Source: Lentisphaerota bacterium
GTDB taxonomy: Bacteria > Verrucomicrobiota > Lentisphaeria > Victivallales > Victivallaceae
DNA length: 64,000 nt
Reading direction: 5' to 3'
NCBI GenBank assembly: GCA_017134815.1
Contig: CP071032.1
Coordinates: 1,590,001-1,654,000 of the forward strand
Part shown: one piece after another, positions 17,207 through 26,103 of the stretch
Layout: every line of letters begins with the position of its first letter
How positions within the stretch are numbered: the stretch's first letter is position 1
Made by a program: the position numbers and the translations under genes
Notes under the pieces: generated by a model
Databases searched by the model: none
What the model was told of the DNA's origin: nothing
Seen by the model: the letters and a program-made list of their open reading frames with translations, nothing else

Positions 17207-18739
17207 ATGTATAAGAACGAAAACATTGAAATTGAAGTTCTTAACCAGATCAGTCACGTTATTGTAAGACAGAAAAATGTCTCGCTTCTGCTCAAAGAAG
17301 TACTTGACATTCTCTACCGCGAAATTGGTCTTAAACGCGGCACAATCACCCTGCGCCGAAATGATGAACTTTATATCGAAGCCTCACACGGTCTAAGCGA
17401 AGCTGAAATCAAACGCGGCAAGTATCAGATCGGCGAAGGCATCACCGGGCAGGTAGCTCTTGAGCGTAAACCAATCCTGATTCCTGAAATATCCAATGAA
17501 CCGGGATTTCTCGACCGTACCCAGGCTCGTTCCTCTGAAAAGGGGGTAGCTTTTATCTGCGTACCGATCATATTTGAAGACAATGTGATTGGCACCATGA
17601 GCATGGACCGGGTTAAGTCAGCAGAAACTGACCTGCAGAAGGACTTTAATCTGCTTGAAACAGTTGCCAATATTATGGCTGATGTGGTTTCGGTAATTTT
17701 CAAGGAAAAAGAGGAACGCGATCGGCTGCTTGAAGAAAACCGGCGCCTCAAACTTGAACTAGACCGCAACCTTCGACCGGCAAATATTGTCGGCAACTGC
17801 AGCACTATGCGCTCAGTTTATGCTATGATCTCCCAGGTTGCCGACAGCATGGCAACAGTACTTATCAGAGGCAACTCCGGTACAGGCAAGGAGCTTGTGG
17901 CACGGGCCATTCACCGGGCCAGCCAGAGACGTTCAAGGGCCTTTATCGCGGTAAACTGTGCTGCCCTGCCGGAAAACCTGATTGAAAGTGAACTCTTCGG
18001 TCATGAAAAAGGTGCCTTTACCGGAGCGACAGCACGCCGTACCGGCCGGGTAGAAGCTGCTGACGGCGGCACTATTTTTCTGGACGAAGTAGGTGATCTT
18101 AGTCAACCCATGCAGGTCAAACTGCTGCGATTTCTGCAGGAAAGAACATATCAGCGTATCGGCAGCAATGAAGAACGCAGAGTGGATGTAAGGATACTGG
18201 CGGCTACCAGCCTTGACCTGGAAGGTATGATGGGCAAAGGCGAATTCCGTGAAGATCTCTATTACCGCTTGAACGTATTTCCTATCCGCCTGCCGGATCT
18301 TAAGGAAAGACGCGCCGACATAATGCTGCTGGCTGATTATTTCCTGGATAAATATAATAAACTTTATAATAAATCAATCAAACGAATATCCACTCCGGCT
18401 ATTAATATGATGATGGCATACCACTGGCCCGGCAATGTTCGTGAGCTGGAAAACTGTGTTGAACGGGCGGTATTGACAGCTAATGATGACGTAATTCACG
18501 GCTACAACCTGCCCCCTTCCCTGCAGACTGGTCAGGCAACAAACACGGCAACCATCCAAAATGATATCAATGCTGATTTCAATACTCTGGTTGCGTCCTT
18601 TGAAAGAGAATTGATAGTTGACGCCCTGAAGTTGAAGCGCGGCAATGTTGCGGCAGCATCGAGACATCTTGGAGCCACCCCTAGAATCATCCATTATAAA
18701 ATCAAGAGTCTGAATATTAAGCCTGAAAATTATAAGTAG
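17207..18739 (+). CDS. GAF-domain sigma-54-dependent transcriptional activator
   Basis: A 510-residue NifA-type regulator. An N-terminal GAF sensor domain (about 20-165) and a coiled linker lead into the AAA+ domain. Walker A is GNSGTGKE (222-229), the sigma-54 contact motif GAFTGA is at 269-274, Walker B GGTIFLDE is near 287-294, and a C-terminal Fis-type helix-turn-helix ends the protein (about 478-508). It should use ATP to open promoters held by sigma-54 RNA polymerase. It has no receiver domain, so a small molecule sensed by GAF or a partner probably controls it. Targets are unknown. Confidence 0.93.
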   Translation: MYKNENIEIEVLNQISHVIVRQKNVSLLLKEVLDILYREIGLKRGTITLRRNDELYIEASHGLSEAEIKRGKYQIGEGITGQVALERKPILIPEISNEPGFLDRTQARSSEKGVAFICVPIIFEDNVIGTMSMDRVKSAETDLQKDFNLLETVANIMADVVSVIFKEKEERDRLLEENRRLKLELDRNLRPANIVGNCSTMRSVYAMISQVADSMATVLIRGNSGTGKELVARAIHRASQRRSRAFIAVNCAALPENLIESELFGHEKGAFTGATARRTGRVEAADGGTIFLDEVGDLSQPMQVKLLRFLQERTYQRIGSNEERRVDVRILAATSLDLEGMMGKGEFREDLYYRLNVFPIRLPDLKERRADIMLLADYFLDKYNKLYNKSIKRISTPAINMMMAYHWPGNVRELENCVERAVLTANDDVIHGYNLPPSLQTGQATNTATIQNDINADFNTLVASFERELIVDALKLKRGNVAAASRHLGATPRIIHYKIKSLNIKPENYK

Positions 18740-18759
18740 CAGCAGCGTTGCTCAGCCGG

Positions 18760-20055
18760 TTAATTTCCTGCAGCTTTTTTGCAGGCGGCTGCACTTCTTC
18801 CAGCAAGGAAGCCGCTGGAAAAAGCCCATTGCAGATTATAGCCGCCGCAGGGACCGTCAAGATTGACCATTTCTCCGGCAAAATAAAGCCGGTTTATTAT
18901 ACGGCTTTCAAGGTTTGACGGCGAAATTTCTCTCAGATGAACCCCGCCGCGGGTTACCATAGCCCGATCAAATCCCTGGCTGCCAACAATTCTGACATTA
19001 AAATCGGTCAAGATACTGCACAACTCCCTGAAAACCCTGCCGGGCAGTTCCGCAGACTTGATTTCAGCAGCATTGCTCACATCTGTCCTGTCACCGGCCA
19101 TGTCACACAATACGGCAGCCAGTGCATTCGGCACAAGCCGCGAAACTGTATTAAGCAATTTTTTGCGGCTGTTGTCTTGAAGCAATTTTACAAGCATGGC
19201 ATGGATTTCATCCGCAGACTTTTCTGGAAACAACTCTATCTTAAGCGGTACTGTCTGATTATTTTCAAGCAATTCATTTACACTGGCGGAAATGTCTACA
19301 ACCGCTGGACCACTGATGCCCTCCTGAGTAAATACCAATGCACCAGTAAAATTGAGTTTACTATACTTTTTCAGTGCAATAGATACCCTTACTTTTTCCT
19401 GGGAAATTCCTGCACAGCAGGCCGGCCAGTCTTCCTGCGTCTTAAGTCCGACCATTCCCGGCACCGTCTTAATAATCCGGTGTCCACCTTGAATTGCAAG
19501 CTGGTAACCAGCACTGCTGCCACCAAGAGCAGAATATCCCCTGCCACCACAGGCAAGAATGACAGCTTGAGCCGGTAATTCCTCTCTTGTATCCAGTTTT
19601 ATGCCGGCTATCGCACCGTCAGAAATCAGCAGTTCTTCAGCTTTTACCCCAAAAAGGAACTTCACTCCGTGCTGCCGGCAGGCAGCAAGCAAGGCACTGA
19701 GTATATCAACTGAACTTCCTGTCACAGGAAAATAATGAAACCCGTCAACGCAGTTCAGCTTCACATTACGATCCTCAAACCATTTTAATAAATCATTGCG
19801 GGAAAAAGCGTTCAACGCATCATTCATAAAACGTCCGTGTCTGCCGAAAGCCCGCATAAAATCCTCCTGCGACAGTACATTTGTAGTATTACAACGCCCA
19901 CCGCCAGAGGCCAGCAGCTTCAGCCCCGGTCGCTTCATTTTCTCAATGACTGTTACTTCTGCTCCTCCGAGTGCGGCTCTATAAGCAGCCATCAGGCCGG
20001 CTGGCCCGGCCCCTGCAACTACTACTGAAGTTTTACTGGCGTCACAAACTTTCAT
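18760..20055 (-). CDS. BaiN/HI0933-like FAD-dependent oxidoreductase
   Basis: A 431-residue flavoprotein. It has an N-terminal Rossmann motif (VAGAGPAGLMAAYRAALGG, about 12-30), KLLASGGGRCNTTN, a GGRGYSALGGSS segment and the C-terminal GPCGGYNLQWAFSSG FAD-binding motif. The family is widespread and largely uncharacterised; BaiN acts on bile-acid intermediates in one gut bacterium, and that should not be assumed here. It converges on the sigma-54 activator gene with a 20-base gap. Confidence 0.87.
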   Translation of the reverse strand: MKVCDASKTSVVVAGAGPAGLMAAYRAALGGAEVTVIEKMKRPGLKLLASGGGRCNTTNVLSQEDFMRAFGRHGRFMNDALNAFSRNDLLKWFEDRNVKLNCVDGFHYFPVTGSSVDILSALLAACRQHGVKFLFGVKAEELLISDGAIAGIKLDTREELPAQAVILACGGRGYSALGGSSAGYQLAIQGGHRIIKTVPGMVGLKTQEDWPACCAGISQEKVRVSIALKKYSKLNFTGALVFTQEGISGPAVVDISASVNELLENNQTVPLKIELFPEKSADEIHAMLVKLLQDNSRKKLLNTVSRLVPNALAAVLCDMAGDRTDVSNAAEIKSAELPGRVFRELCSILTDFNVRIVGSQGFDRAMVTRGGVHLREISPSNLESRIINRLYFAGEMVNLDGPCGGYNLQWAFSSGFLAGRSAAACKKAAGN

Positions 20056-20232
20056 CTTTAACTTTCATTTTTTACTGTTGCCCTGCTATCAGCAGTTATC
20101 AGCCCCGGTTAACAAGGAAACAGTAAATACCAATGCAGCATACGCTCTTTCGTCTGGATACACATAAGTTATGAAGTTAGTGGCCGGTGTACCGGTTTTC
20201 AAGTTGTAATGAGTCTTTTCAAAAGGCAGGAA

Positions 20233-21189
20233 CTACTTGGGGCATCCAGCTTCATAAAGCTCTTTTATTTCCTTGTCCTTCAGAGCGCGGCGGAAAATCA
20301 TCAGTTCATCGATACGTCCTCTGAAACCAAATCGCTTTTTGCCGGGTGACGGTTTTCTGACTTCAAGCGAGTCATTTCGCTGGGGAGTTACCGCCCCAAT
20401 TAACAAGGGAGCGGCAATAGCTATTGTATCAGCAAATTCCTGTTCGCTTTCAACCGTCATCTTCTCACCGTTGATGAACAGGTCAATATATTTAAGCTTT
20501 TTCATAATACTGTTGCGCAGCACAACATTCACCCATTCGTGTTTTTTAAAGACCTTGCGATAGCACATGACCGTATTTTCAATAAAACTCGACTTTCTGC
20601 CCGAACAAATAACATCGAATTTAGCCGCTACCTGATCATCTTCCCATTTCCCCACATTTCCCAAATAAAGTTCAGAAAAATATCCGGGCTCTGTTTCTGC
20701 AATGCATCCCTTGGATAAAACCGGACCAGAGCTTTCAGGAAAATCAAGACAAAGCCACAAAGAAATCGTATAATCATCGTAAGTCTTGAATTTAAAGGCT
20801 CTGTTATGAGGGATTTCAATAAAAGAATACCAGCCAGGAATAAGCACTGCTTTCTTTTTGTCAGGCCAGCGGCCAGCAGTCCATTCACAATCTCCTCTTA
20901 AAAAACCTTTAATGTGCTTGCCATCAAAATCTTTAGTCCCTTTTGGGCGGGCATAGTTCCTTGCCTCTCCTTTGCCTTCCTGGAAATTCATGTTAAGGAC
21001 ACATGCCGGGTCTCTGCTGTACTTGAGATTCACAGATTTCCATTCTTCGAAGCCTGACTTTCCTTTCTTTCCAAAAAAATAAGGAATCAGCAAAACAATT
21101 GCGACAACAATAATGCAGGCAGTTATAACGAACTCAAGCAGAGAGAAAAAATAATAATTACGGCTGACGCCTGACAGTCTATATTCCAT
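20233..21189 (-). CDS. pilin-like N-terminus fused to a LamG/concanavalin-like domain
   Basis: A 318-residue protein. A short basic leader ends in YYFFSLLEFVITACIIVVA, a type IV prepilin-like N-terminus with Glu at the +5 position but without the usual Gly before the cleavage site. A variable region follows. From about residue 80 to the end is a LamG-type jelly roll, with FEIPHN, YTISLWL, EWVNVVLR and the terminal RIDELMIFRRALKDKEIKELY. Such proteins are abundant in Lentisphaerae; the lectin-like domain probably binds glycans at the surface. I chose the ATG with GGGAG six bases upstream over an earlier ATG. Confidence 0.78.
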   Translation of the reverse strand: MEYRLSGVSRNYYFFSLLEFVITACIIVVAIVLLIPYFFGKKGKSGFEEWKSVNLKYSRDPACVLNMNFQEGKGEARNYARPKGTKDFDGKHIKGFLRGDCEWTAGRWPDKKKAVLIPGWYSFIEIPHNRAFKFKTYDDYTISLWLCLDFPESSGPVLSKGCIAETEPGYFSELYLGNVGKWEDDQVAAKFDVICSGRKSSFIENTVMCYRKVFKKHEWVNVVLRNSIMKKLKYIDLFINGEKMTVESEQEFADTIAIAAPLLIGAVTPQRNDSLEVRKPSPGKKRFGFRGRIDELMIFRRALKDKEIKELYEAGCPK

Positions 21190-21432
21190 ATCCAGCTCCC
21201 GACACTTGTCCCCCCAACCAAATGTCAATTATGCTGAAGGGGGAGTAAAATCTGCGATTTAATTAAACATAATAATGCGTAAACTTATTACCAGATCATT
21301 TTATTTTATACTGTTTAATATTTTTTTCAAGTTTTTATATTTGGCACTTGAGCCATTCTAATCTGTCATAACTTGAGGATAAAGATTACTGAAAAGTATT
21401 AAATGACGCAGTCACAGCAGTAATAGCCACGG

Positions 21433-22023
21433 TCAATTCAGGTTGAAAGACATCTTTATACCACGAACCAGCATCTGCACAGAAATCGCAGTCAGCAGCA
21501 GTCCCATAAGAGATTCTCCAGCTCGAATTACTTTCGGTCCAAGAATTCTTTCCATTTTCGCTGAAGCCATCAGAATAATTGTTGTCAGCAGCCAGGCCAA
21601 CAGTAAAGCCGCAAAACTCGCACCGAGTCCCGCCTTCTGATAGCCACGCATCAAAATAACAACCGCTACCGCAGAAGGACCAGCAATAAGCGGTACAGCC
21701 AGAGGGACAATAAACGGCTCTTCATGTGTTTTAACATAAGCCCCGCTGCCAAAACCAAATATCATTTGCAGCGAAATGACAAAAAGAATAATCCCCCCGG
21801 CCATATCCAGAGACCCCTGGGTGATCTGCAGTAACTTTAGAATATCGCGCCCGAACAGCAAAAAAACCGCCAGTATGGCAAGAGCGATAATAGCTTCGCG
21901 AAAAACCACCAGGCTGCGCCGGTCAGCTGGTGTGTTTTTGAGTACAGCAATAAACATCGGCAGGTTGCCGAACGGATCCATAACCAGAAAAAGCACAATG
22001 GCTGTTGATAAAATAATACTCAT
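21433..22023 (-). CDS. MarC family integral membrane protein
   Basis: A 196-residue protein with six predicted membrane segments. The MarC family signatures FLVMDPFGNLPMF (start) and EPFIVPLAVPLIAGPSAVAVVILM (centre) are both present. Despite the name, the E. coli homologue has no proven resistance role, and transport function is unknown. It lies 167 bases downstream of a paralogue on the same strand. Confidence 0.88.
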   Translation of the reverse strand: MSIILSTAIVLFLVMDPFGNLPMFIAVLKNTPADRRSLVVFREAIIALAILAVFLLFGRDILKLLQITQGSLDMAGGIILFVISLQMIFGFGSGAYVKTHEEPFIVPLAVPLIAGPSAVAVVILMRGYQKAGLGASFAALLLAWLLTTIILMASAKMERILGPKVIRAGESLMGLLLTAISVQMLVRGIKMSFNLN

Positions 22024-22190
22024 TTCATACCTCTGGGCCTGATGAATATAAATCCATTTTTGATAGCGGCGCTGAAACCATAGCCGGAACTTGAATCGTA
22101 AAATTTTTACTCACAAGTAACTGCTTATCCAGAAGCTATTGCCTTAAAAATAAAATTTCAAGGAAAAACCAGCAATTATTTTTAAGCGGT

Positions 22191-22778
22191 TTAAGATGAA
22201 AGTGCGGTTTTAACCCCTCTCAACAGCATCTCAATGGAAATCGCAGTCAGAATCAACCCCATGAGGGCCTCGGCAGCACTTAATACTTTGCGGCTTAAGA
22301 AGCGGTGCAGCTTCAGCGAACTTAGCAAGATGGTTGTTGAGCCAATCCAGGCCAGCAGCAAAGCTGAACCGGCAGCGGCAAAGGTCAAATGAGGATTTCC
22401 CCGAAGAAGAATTATAACAGCGACCGCGGAAGGTCCTGCCAGAATTGGAATTGCCAGCGGCACAATAAACGGCTCACCTTTGTGTTCAACACCATTCTCG
22501 TTACGCTGTCCGAAAATCATTTTGATGGCAATCATAAACAGGATTATCCCCCCGGCAATACCAAGTGAACTTTGTGATATCTGCATCAGATCAAGAATGC
22601 TGCGCCCGAAAACCAAAAAAGTTGTCAGCACCACCAGTGCAACCAGTGATTCTCTGATTATGATAAAACGGCGTCTCTCGTGAGGCACATCCTTAAGAAC
22701 GCTCATAAAAATAGGTAGATTGCTGAAAGCTCCCATAACCAGGAAAAGTAGAATTGCTGTTTTAATTATGTAGTTCAT
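22191..22778 (-). CDS. MarC family integral membrane protein (second copy)
   Basis: A 195-residue paralogue of the next gene downstream, with the same six-helix plan and the same motifs (FLVMGAFSNLPIF; EPFIVPLAIPILAGPSAVAVIIL). The Asp-Pro in the first motif of its partner is replaced by Gly-Ala here. The pair look like an old tandem duplication. AAAAGGTTACT precedes the ATG. Confidence 0.88.
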   Translation of the reverse strand: MNYIIKTAILLFLVMGAFSNLPIFMSVLKDVPHERRRFIIIRESLVALVVLTTFLVFGRSILDLMQISQSSLGIAGGIILFMIAIKMIFGQRNENGVEHKGEPFIVPLAIPILAGPSAVAVIILLRGNPHLTFAAAGSALLLAWIGSTTILLSSLKLHRFLSRKVLSAAEALMGLILTAISIEMLLRGVKTALSS

Positions 22779-23039
22779 AGTAACCTTTTTGATTTAAATA
22801 AATACTTCCTCTTGTGGCAACAGACCACAGGACAGAATGAAATGTTTCATCCGTGATATACTTATTCGGATTTGATCTCAAACTTCTCAGGGCGTTCCTT
22901 GTCAATATGAATATTTACATCGGAACTTGCCATAGCTCCTGATCCCGGCTACAGTAGCACATATTGCCTGATTTGAACAGAACAACTAAAATTTTTCAGG
23001 CAGTTTGTGTCGTAAAATGAAACACGGAGGTGTAAAATA

Positions 23040-23417
23040 ATGGAAATTTTTTTCATTGGAGCCGCGACTTTAATTGTGCTTTTGCTGCTGCTGATTCTAC
23101 TGAGCGGTTTTTTTATGTATATCGGCGCCAGAATGGCTATGGTACCCGGTGCAACGTTTTTAAAAGCTGTCGGCGTTGCTGTAGCTGTCAATGTCTTATG
23201 CAGTTTGCTGGCGTTCTTCCTGGCCTTCATTCCAGCAGTCGGACCGATTGCGGGTGGAATTATTGGAAATATTTTTGCCGTATTTCTTATTAAGTCATTT
23301 TTTGAAATCGGCTGGGGGAAAGCTCTACTGGTGCTGATCTTCAATATTTTTGCTCAGGTCATAGTAACCATTCTCGGTATATTACTGCTGGCAGGAACAT
23401 TTGCGGCAACAGCCTGA
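23040..23417 (+). CDS. hypothetical integral membrane protein
   Basis: A 125-residue very hydrophobic protein with about four membrane segments (about 4-28, 42-65, 68-88 and 95-120) and Gly-rich turns such as VGPIAGGIIGN. No family is recognised. GGAGGTG lies seven bases from the ATG. It ends one base from the stop of the convergent gene, so the two transcripts must overlap. Confidence 0.65.
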   Translation: MEIFFIGAATLIVLLLLLILLSGFFMYIGARMAMVPGATFLKAVGVAVAVNVLCSLLAFFLAFIPAVGPIAGGIIGNIFAVFLIKSFFEIGWGKALLVLIFNIFAQVIVTILGILLLAGTFAATA

Positions 23418-23418
23418 G

Positions 23419-23826
23419 CTACTCAGACGGAACAGAAAAATCTGGCTTTGGCGCCTTGATATTTATCTCTCTGGTATCAGTGTCAACCGGCTGACTGGTG
23501 ATTTGTTCAAGCTTATACTTGTCAACCTTGTCAAGCCGATTGACCTCGCTGCTATGCACCTCATGCAGCTTATCGGAAAGAGCGCTGCCCCCTCTGATCT
23601 CATAGAGCAGTTTGCTGATCCGGCGCAGCTCAAGAATAGTTTCAGAAAAACTGGTTTCAATTTTTTTCACATGCCATACCAGACTGTTCAATTCGGCATC
23701 ATTTTTCCCCTTGAATTTTTCAAATTCATTAAAAAAACGGTAAATCTTGCAGGCAGTGACAACAAAGACCAGCCAGGTGAGAAAACTGACAACAATTAAA
23801 ATACTCATGGGCAAACCGAGACTCAT
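23419..23826 (-). CDS. hypothetical membrane-anchored helical protein
   Basis: A 135-residue protein with one N-terminal membrane segment (about 7-28) followed by a cytoplasmic helical, probably coiled-coil, region (about 30-105) and a short polar tail. I chose the ATG with GGAGG seven bases upstream over the earlier in-frame ATG. No family is recognised. It faces the four-helix membrane protein gene tail to tail. Confidence 0.6.
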   Translation of the reverse strand: MSLGLPMSILIVVSFLTWLVFVVTACKIYRFFNEFEKFKGKNDAELNSLVWHVKKIETSFSETILELRRISKLLYEIRGGSALSDKLHEVHSSEVNRLDKVDKYKLEQITSQPVDTDTREINIKAPKPDFSVPSE

Positions 23827-24072
23827 ACTATGACCTCCGAATAAAATTGCCATATTATAATATAACTATACACGAATAACTTAATTTACGCAAACGCTGC
23901 GCCACTCAAGCACAGCAGTCATATCATCCTGATTTGTTGACACTTAAGCATACCAAACAGTGAATTTAACGGATATCGCTTTAAAAACATCTTTTCCGGT
24001 GATATACTATTGTTTCTCACAGAAATGATTTTTTAGCTATTGACAAGCGACCAAACTTTATGAGGCAACAAC

Positions 24073-25494
24073 ATGGGTGGTTTTTTCGGTGTTGTATCGA
24101 AGTATGATTGCGTTGGTGATCTTTATTATGGAACTGATTACCACTCGCATCTCGGAACAAAACGTGGCGGCTTGGCTGTCACCAATAATTCCGGCAGGAT
24201 CATTCGCCGGATACATGATATAAGCAACGCACAATTCAGGTCAAAATTTGACGCTGATATCAACAATTTTGAGGGTAATACCGGTATTGGCATAATTAGC
24301 GACTACGAAGATCAGCCACTTATTATAGCCAGTCATCTCGGTACGTACGCAATCGCCACCGTAGGCAAAATCAACAATCTTGAGGCTCTCAGCAAGCGGG
24401 CTTTCCGCAGCGGCTATTCACATTTTTCAGAAATGAGCGGCGGTGAGCTGAACCCGACAGAGCTGGTTGCAACCCTGATAAATCGCAAAGAAAGCATTGT
24501 CGAGGGTATTCATTTCGCCCAGAAAATGATCGAAGGATCATGCTCCATTCTGGTTATGATTGACAATACCATCTTTGCGGCGCGTGACTTCAAAGGGCGC
24601 ACTCCGGTGATTATCGGGGAAAAGAACGGCTCATATGCAATAACTATAGAGAGTTCTGCCTTTCCTAACCTTGAATATACGCATAAATGCGACCTTGGCC
24701 CGGGAGAAATTGTTCAGATCAGCAGTGAGATGGTTATTCAGAAAAAAGCCCCGCAAGAGTCCATGCAGATTTGCTCTTTCCTGTGGGTGTACTATGGCTA
24801 TCCGTCATCCACTTATGAAGGCATTAACACTGAGAATGTCCGGTATCGTAATGGTGAGCTTATGGCTGAAATGGATAGAGAGGACACAGTGCTTGATTCC
24901 GTTTGCGGCATACCCGATTCCGGCATAGGTCACGCTATCGGTTATTCAAATGCCAGCAACGTACCGTATAAGCGGGCATTTGTAAAGTATACTCCGACCT
25001 GGCCCCGCAGCTTTATGCCTCAGAATCAGAAAATGCGTGACCTGGTTGCAAGAATGAAACTGATTCCCATTCAGGAAATTGTTAAAAATCAGCGACTGCT
25101 GTTCTGTGATGACTCAATCGTTCGCGGAACTCAGCTGCGGGATACCGTTGACCGCCTTATGGAAAGAGGTGCAGAGACCGTGCATATGCGGTCGGCCTGT
25201 CCACCGCTCGTGTTCGGCTGCAAGTTCCTCAATTTTTCACGTTCGCGTTCAGACCTTGACCTGGTAGCAAGGCGGGCAATTGACAAAATAGAGGGACGCA
25301 GAGTAACAGAACCTGAAGTACTGAAAGAATATACAAAAACCGGCACTGAAAAATATAATCGCATGCTCAAAGAAATCCGCGACGAACTCAAACTTGGAAC
25401 CCTGAAATATCAAACTCTGGAAAACCTTATCAAAGCAATAGGCCTGCCAAAAGAAAAACTATGCACCTACTGCTGGGACGGCTGTGAAGACTGA
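24073..25494 (+). CDS. PurF-like amidophosphoribosyltransferase paralogue lacking the N-terminal Cys
   Basis: A 473-residue protein with the two-domain layout of glutamine phosphoribosylpyrophosphate amidotransferase. The N-terminal Ntn-type domain has HSHLGTKRGG and a SHLGTYAIATVGKINN segment. The C-terminal phosphoribosyltransferase domain has the PRPP loop LLFCDDSIVRGTQ (about 342-354). In true PurF the second residue is Cys, the glutaminase nucleophile; here the protein begins MGGFFG, so glutamine hydrolysis should fail. It may use free ammonia, another amine donor, or act on a different substrate. GAGG is seven bases from the ATG. Confidence 0.8.
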   Translation: MGGFFGVVSKYDCVGDLYYGTDYHSHLGTKRGGLAVTNNSGRIIRRIHDISNAQFRSKFDADINNFEGNTGIGIISDYEDQPLIIASHLGTYAIATVGKINNLEALSKRAFRSGYSHFSEMSGGELNPTELVATLINRKESIVEGIHFAQKMIEGSCSILVMIDNTIFAARDFKGRTPVIIGEKNGSYAITIESSAFPNLEYTHKCDLGPGEIVQISSEMVIQKKAPQESMQICSFLWVYYGYPSSTYEGINTENVRYRNGELMAEMDREDTVLDSVCGIPDSGIGHAIGYSNASNVPYKRAFVKYTPTWPRSFMPQNQKMRDLVARMKLIPIQEIVKNQRLLFCDDSIVRGTQLRDTVDRLMERGAETVHMRSACPPLVFGCKFLNFSRSRSDLDLVARRAIDKIEGRRVTEPEVLKEYTKTGTEKYNRMLKEIRDELKLGTLKYQTLENLIKAIGLPKEKLCTYCWDGCED

Positions 25495-25552
25495 AGCACT
25501 CACTGTGCAGCAGGCATTACGGCTTCCTGCTGGCAAAAACTTTTAATATTTC

Positions 25553-25581
25553 AGCTGGGTTATCTTATTCCCAGCTTTTTT
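25553..25581 (+). terminator. Rho-independent terminator of the PurF-like gene
   Basis: A seven-base-pair stem, AGCTGGG/CCCAGCT, with a ten-base loop leads directly into six T. A weaker stem (AGCAGG/CCTGCT) precedes it at about 25509-25531. Confidence 0.85.
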
Positions 25582-25945
25582 GTGCCCTAAATTCTCTTGC
25601 TGCAAAGTTTGATGAAAAATCTTATTTACATTAAATCAAATAGGATACCCGACATTCGAAATTGTCCCTTTTTTAATCAAAAACTTACTGCAAAATCAGT
25701 CGATAATAACTCATTTATCAAAAGCACATTGTCAAACGAAACACTTGCAAAAGCAACAAATAAACACATATCAATAAGCTTATTACAGAATATGGAATGC
25801 CTTTTAATCCTGAATTCAAATCTCCTGAAAGATGAATTAAATTGAGTGTTTTTTATAAATACACAGGATTATATCAGCATAATGTTTAATGAAAAATACT
25901 ACTGCAATTATTGTTGATTTATATCCAATATAATTCTTTTTTAGT
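25582..25945. other. AT-rich intergenic region
   Basis: An 82-codon plus-strand frame (about 25597-25845) starts from TTG without a ribosome binding site and has the Lys/Asn/Ile bias of AT-rich DNA. I do not accept it as a gene and see nothing else until the promoter at 25946. Confidence 0.4.
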
Positions 25946-25973
25946 TTGCACTTATATTTATTCGAACTAATAT
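25946..25973 (+). promoter_or_regulatory. sigma-70 type promoter of the MFS-ROK operon
   Basis: TTGCAC (-35) and TAATAT (-10) are separated by 16 bases. Transcription would start near 25980, right at the ribosome binding site of the 16-codon leader frame. Confidence 0.6.
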
Positions 25974-25988
25974 ATATAACGGAGTATT

Positions 25989-26039
25989 ATGAAAAAGTTA
26001 TTGCCTGACATTATCTTATCACAAGCTGAGCTGGCATAA
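25989..26039 (+). CDS. possible leader peptide
   Basis: A 16-codon open frame, MKKLLPDIILSQAELA, with GGAG four bases before the ATG. It begins only about 16 bases after the -10 element and ends 64 bases before the transporter ATG. It could be a regulatory leader peptide or a remnant of a decayed gene. No clear terminator/antiterminator pair is visible in the gap, so the mechanism, if any, is unknown. Confidence 0.4.
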   Translation: MKKLLPDIILSQAELA

Positions 26040-26103
26040 TACCTTATCCATTACTCGCGCCCAAACAATATTGAAGGCATTGTATTTATGGGAGATTAAA
26101 GAA

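Noticed and set aside
25597..25845. 82-codon plus-strand frame after the PurF-like gene
   Set aside because: It starts from TTG with no ribosome binding site, right after a terminator, and has Lys/Asn/Ile-biased composition.
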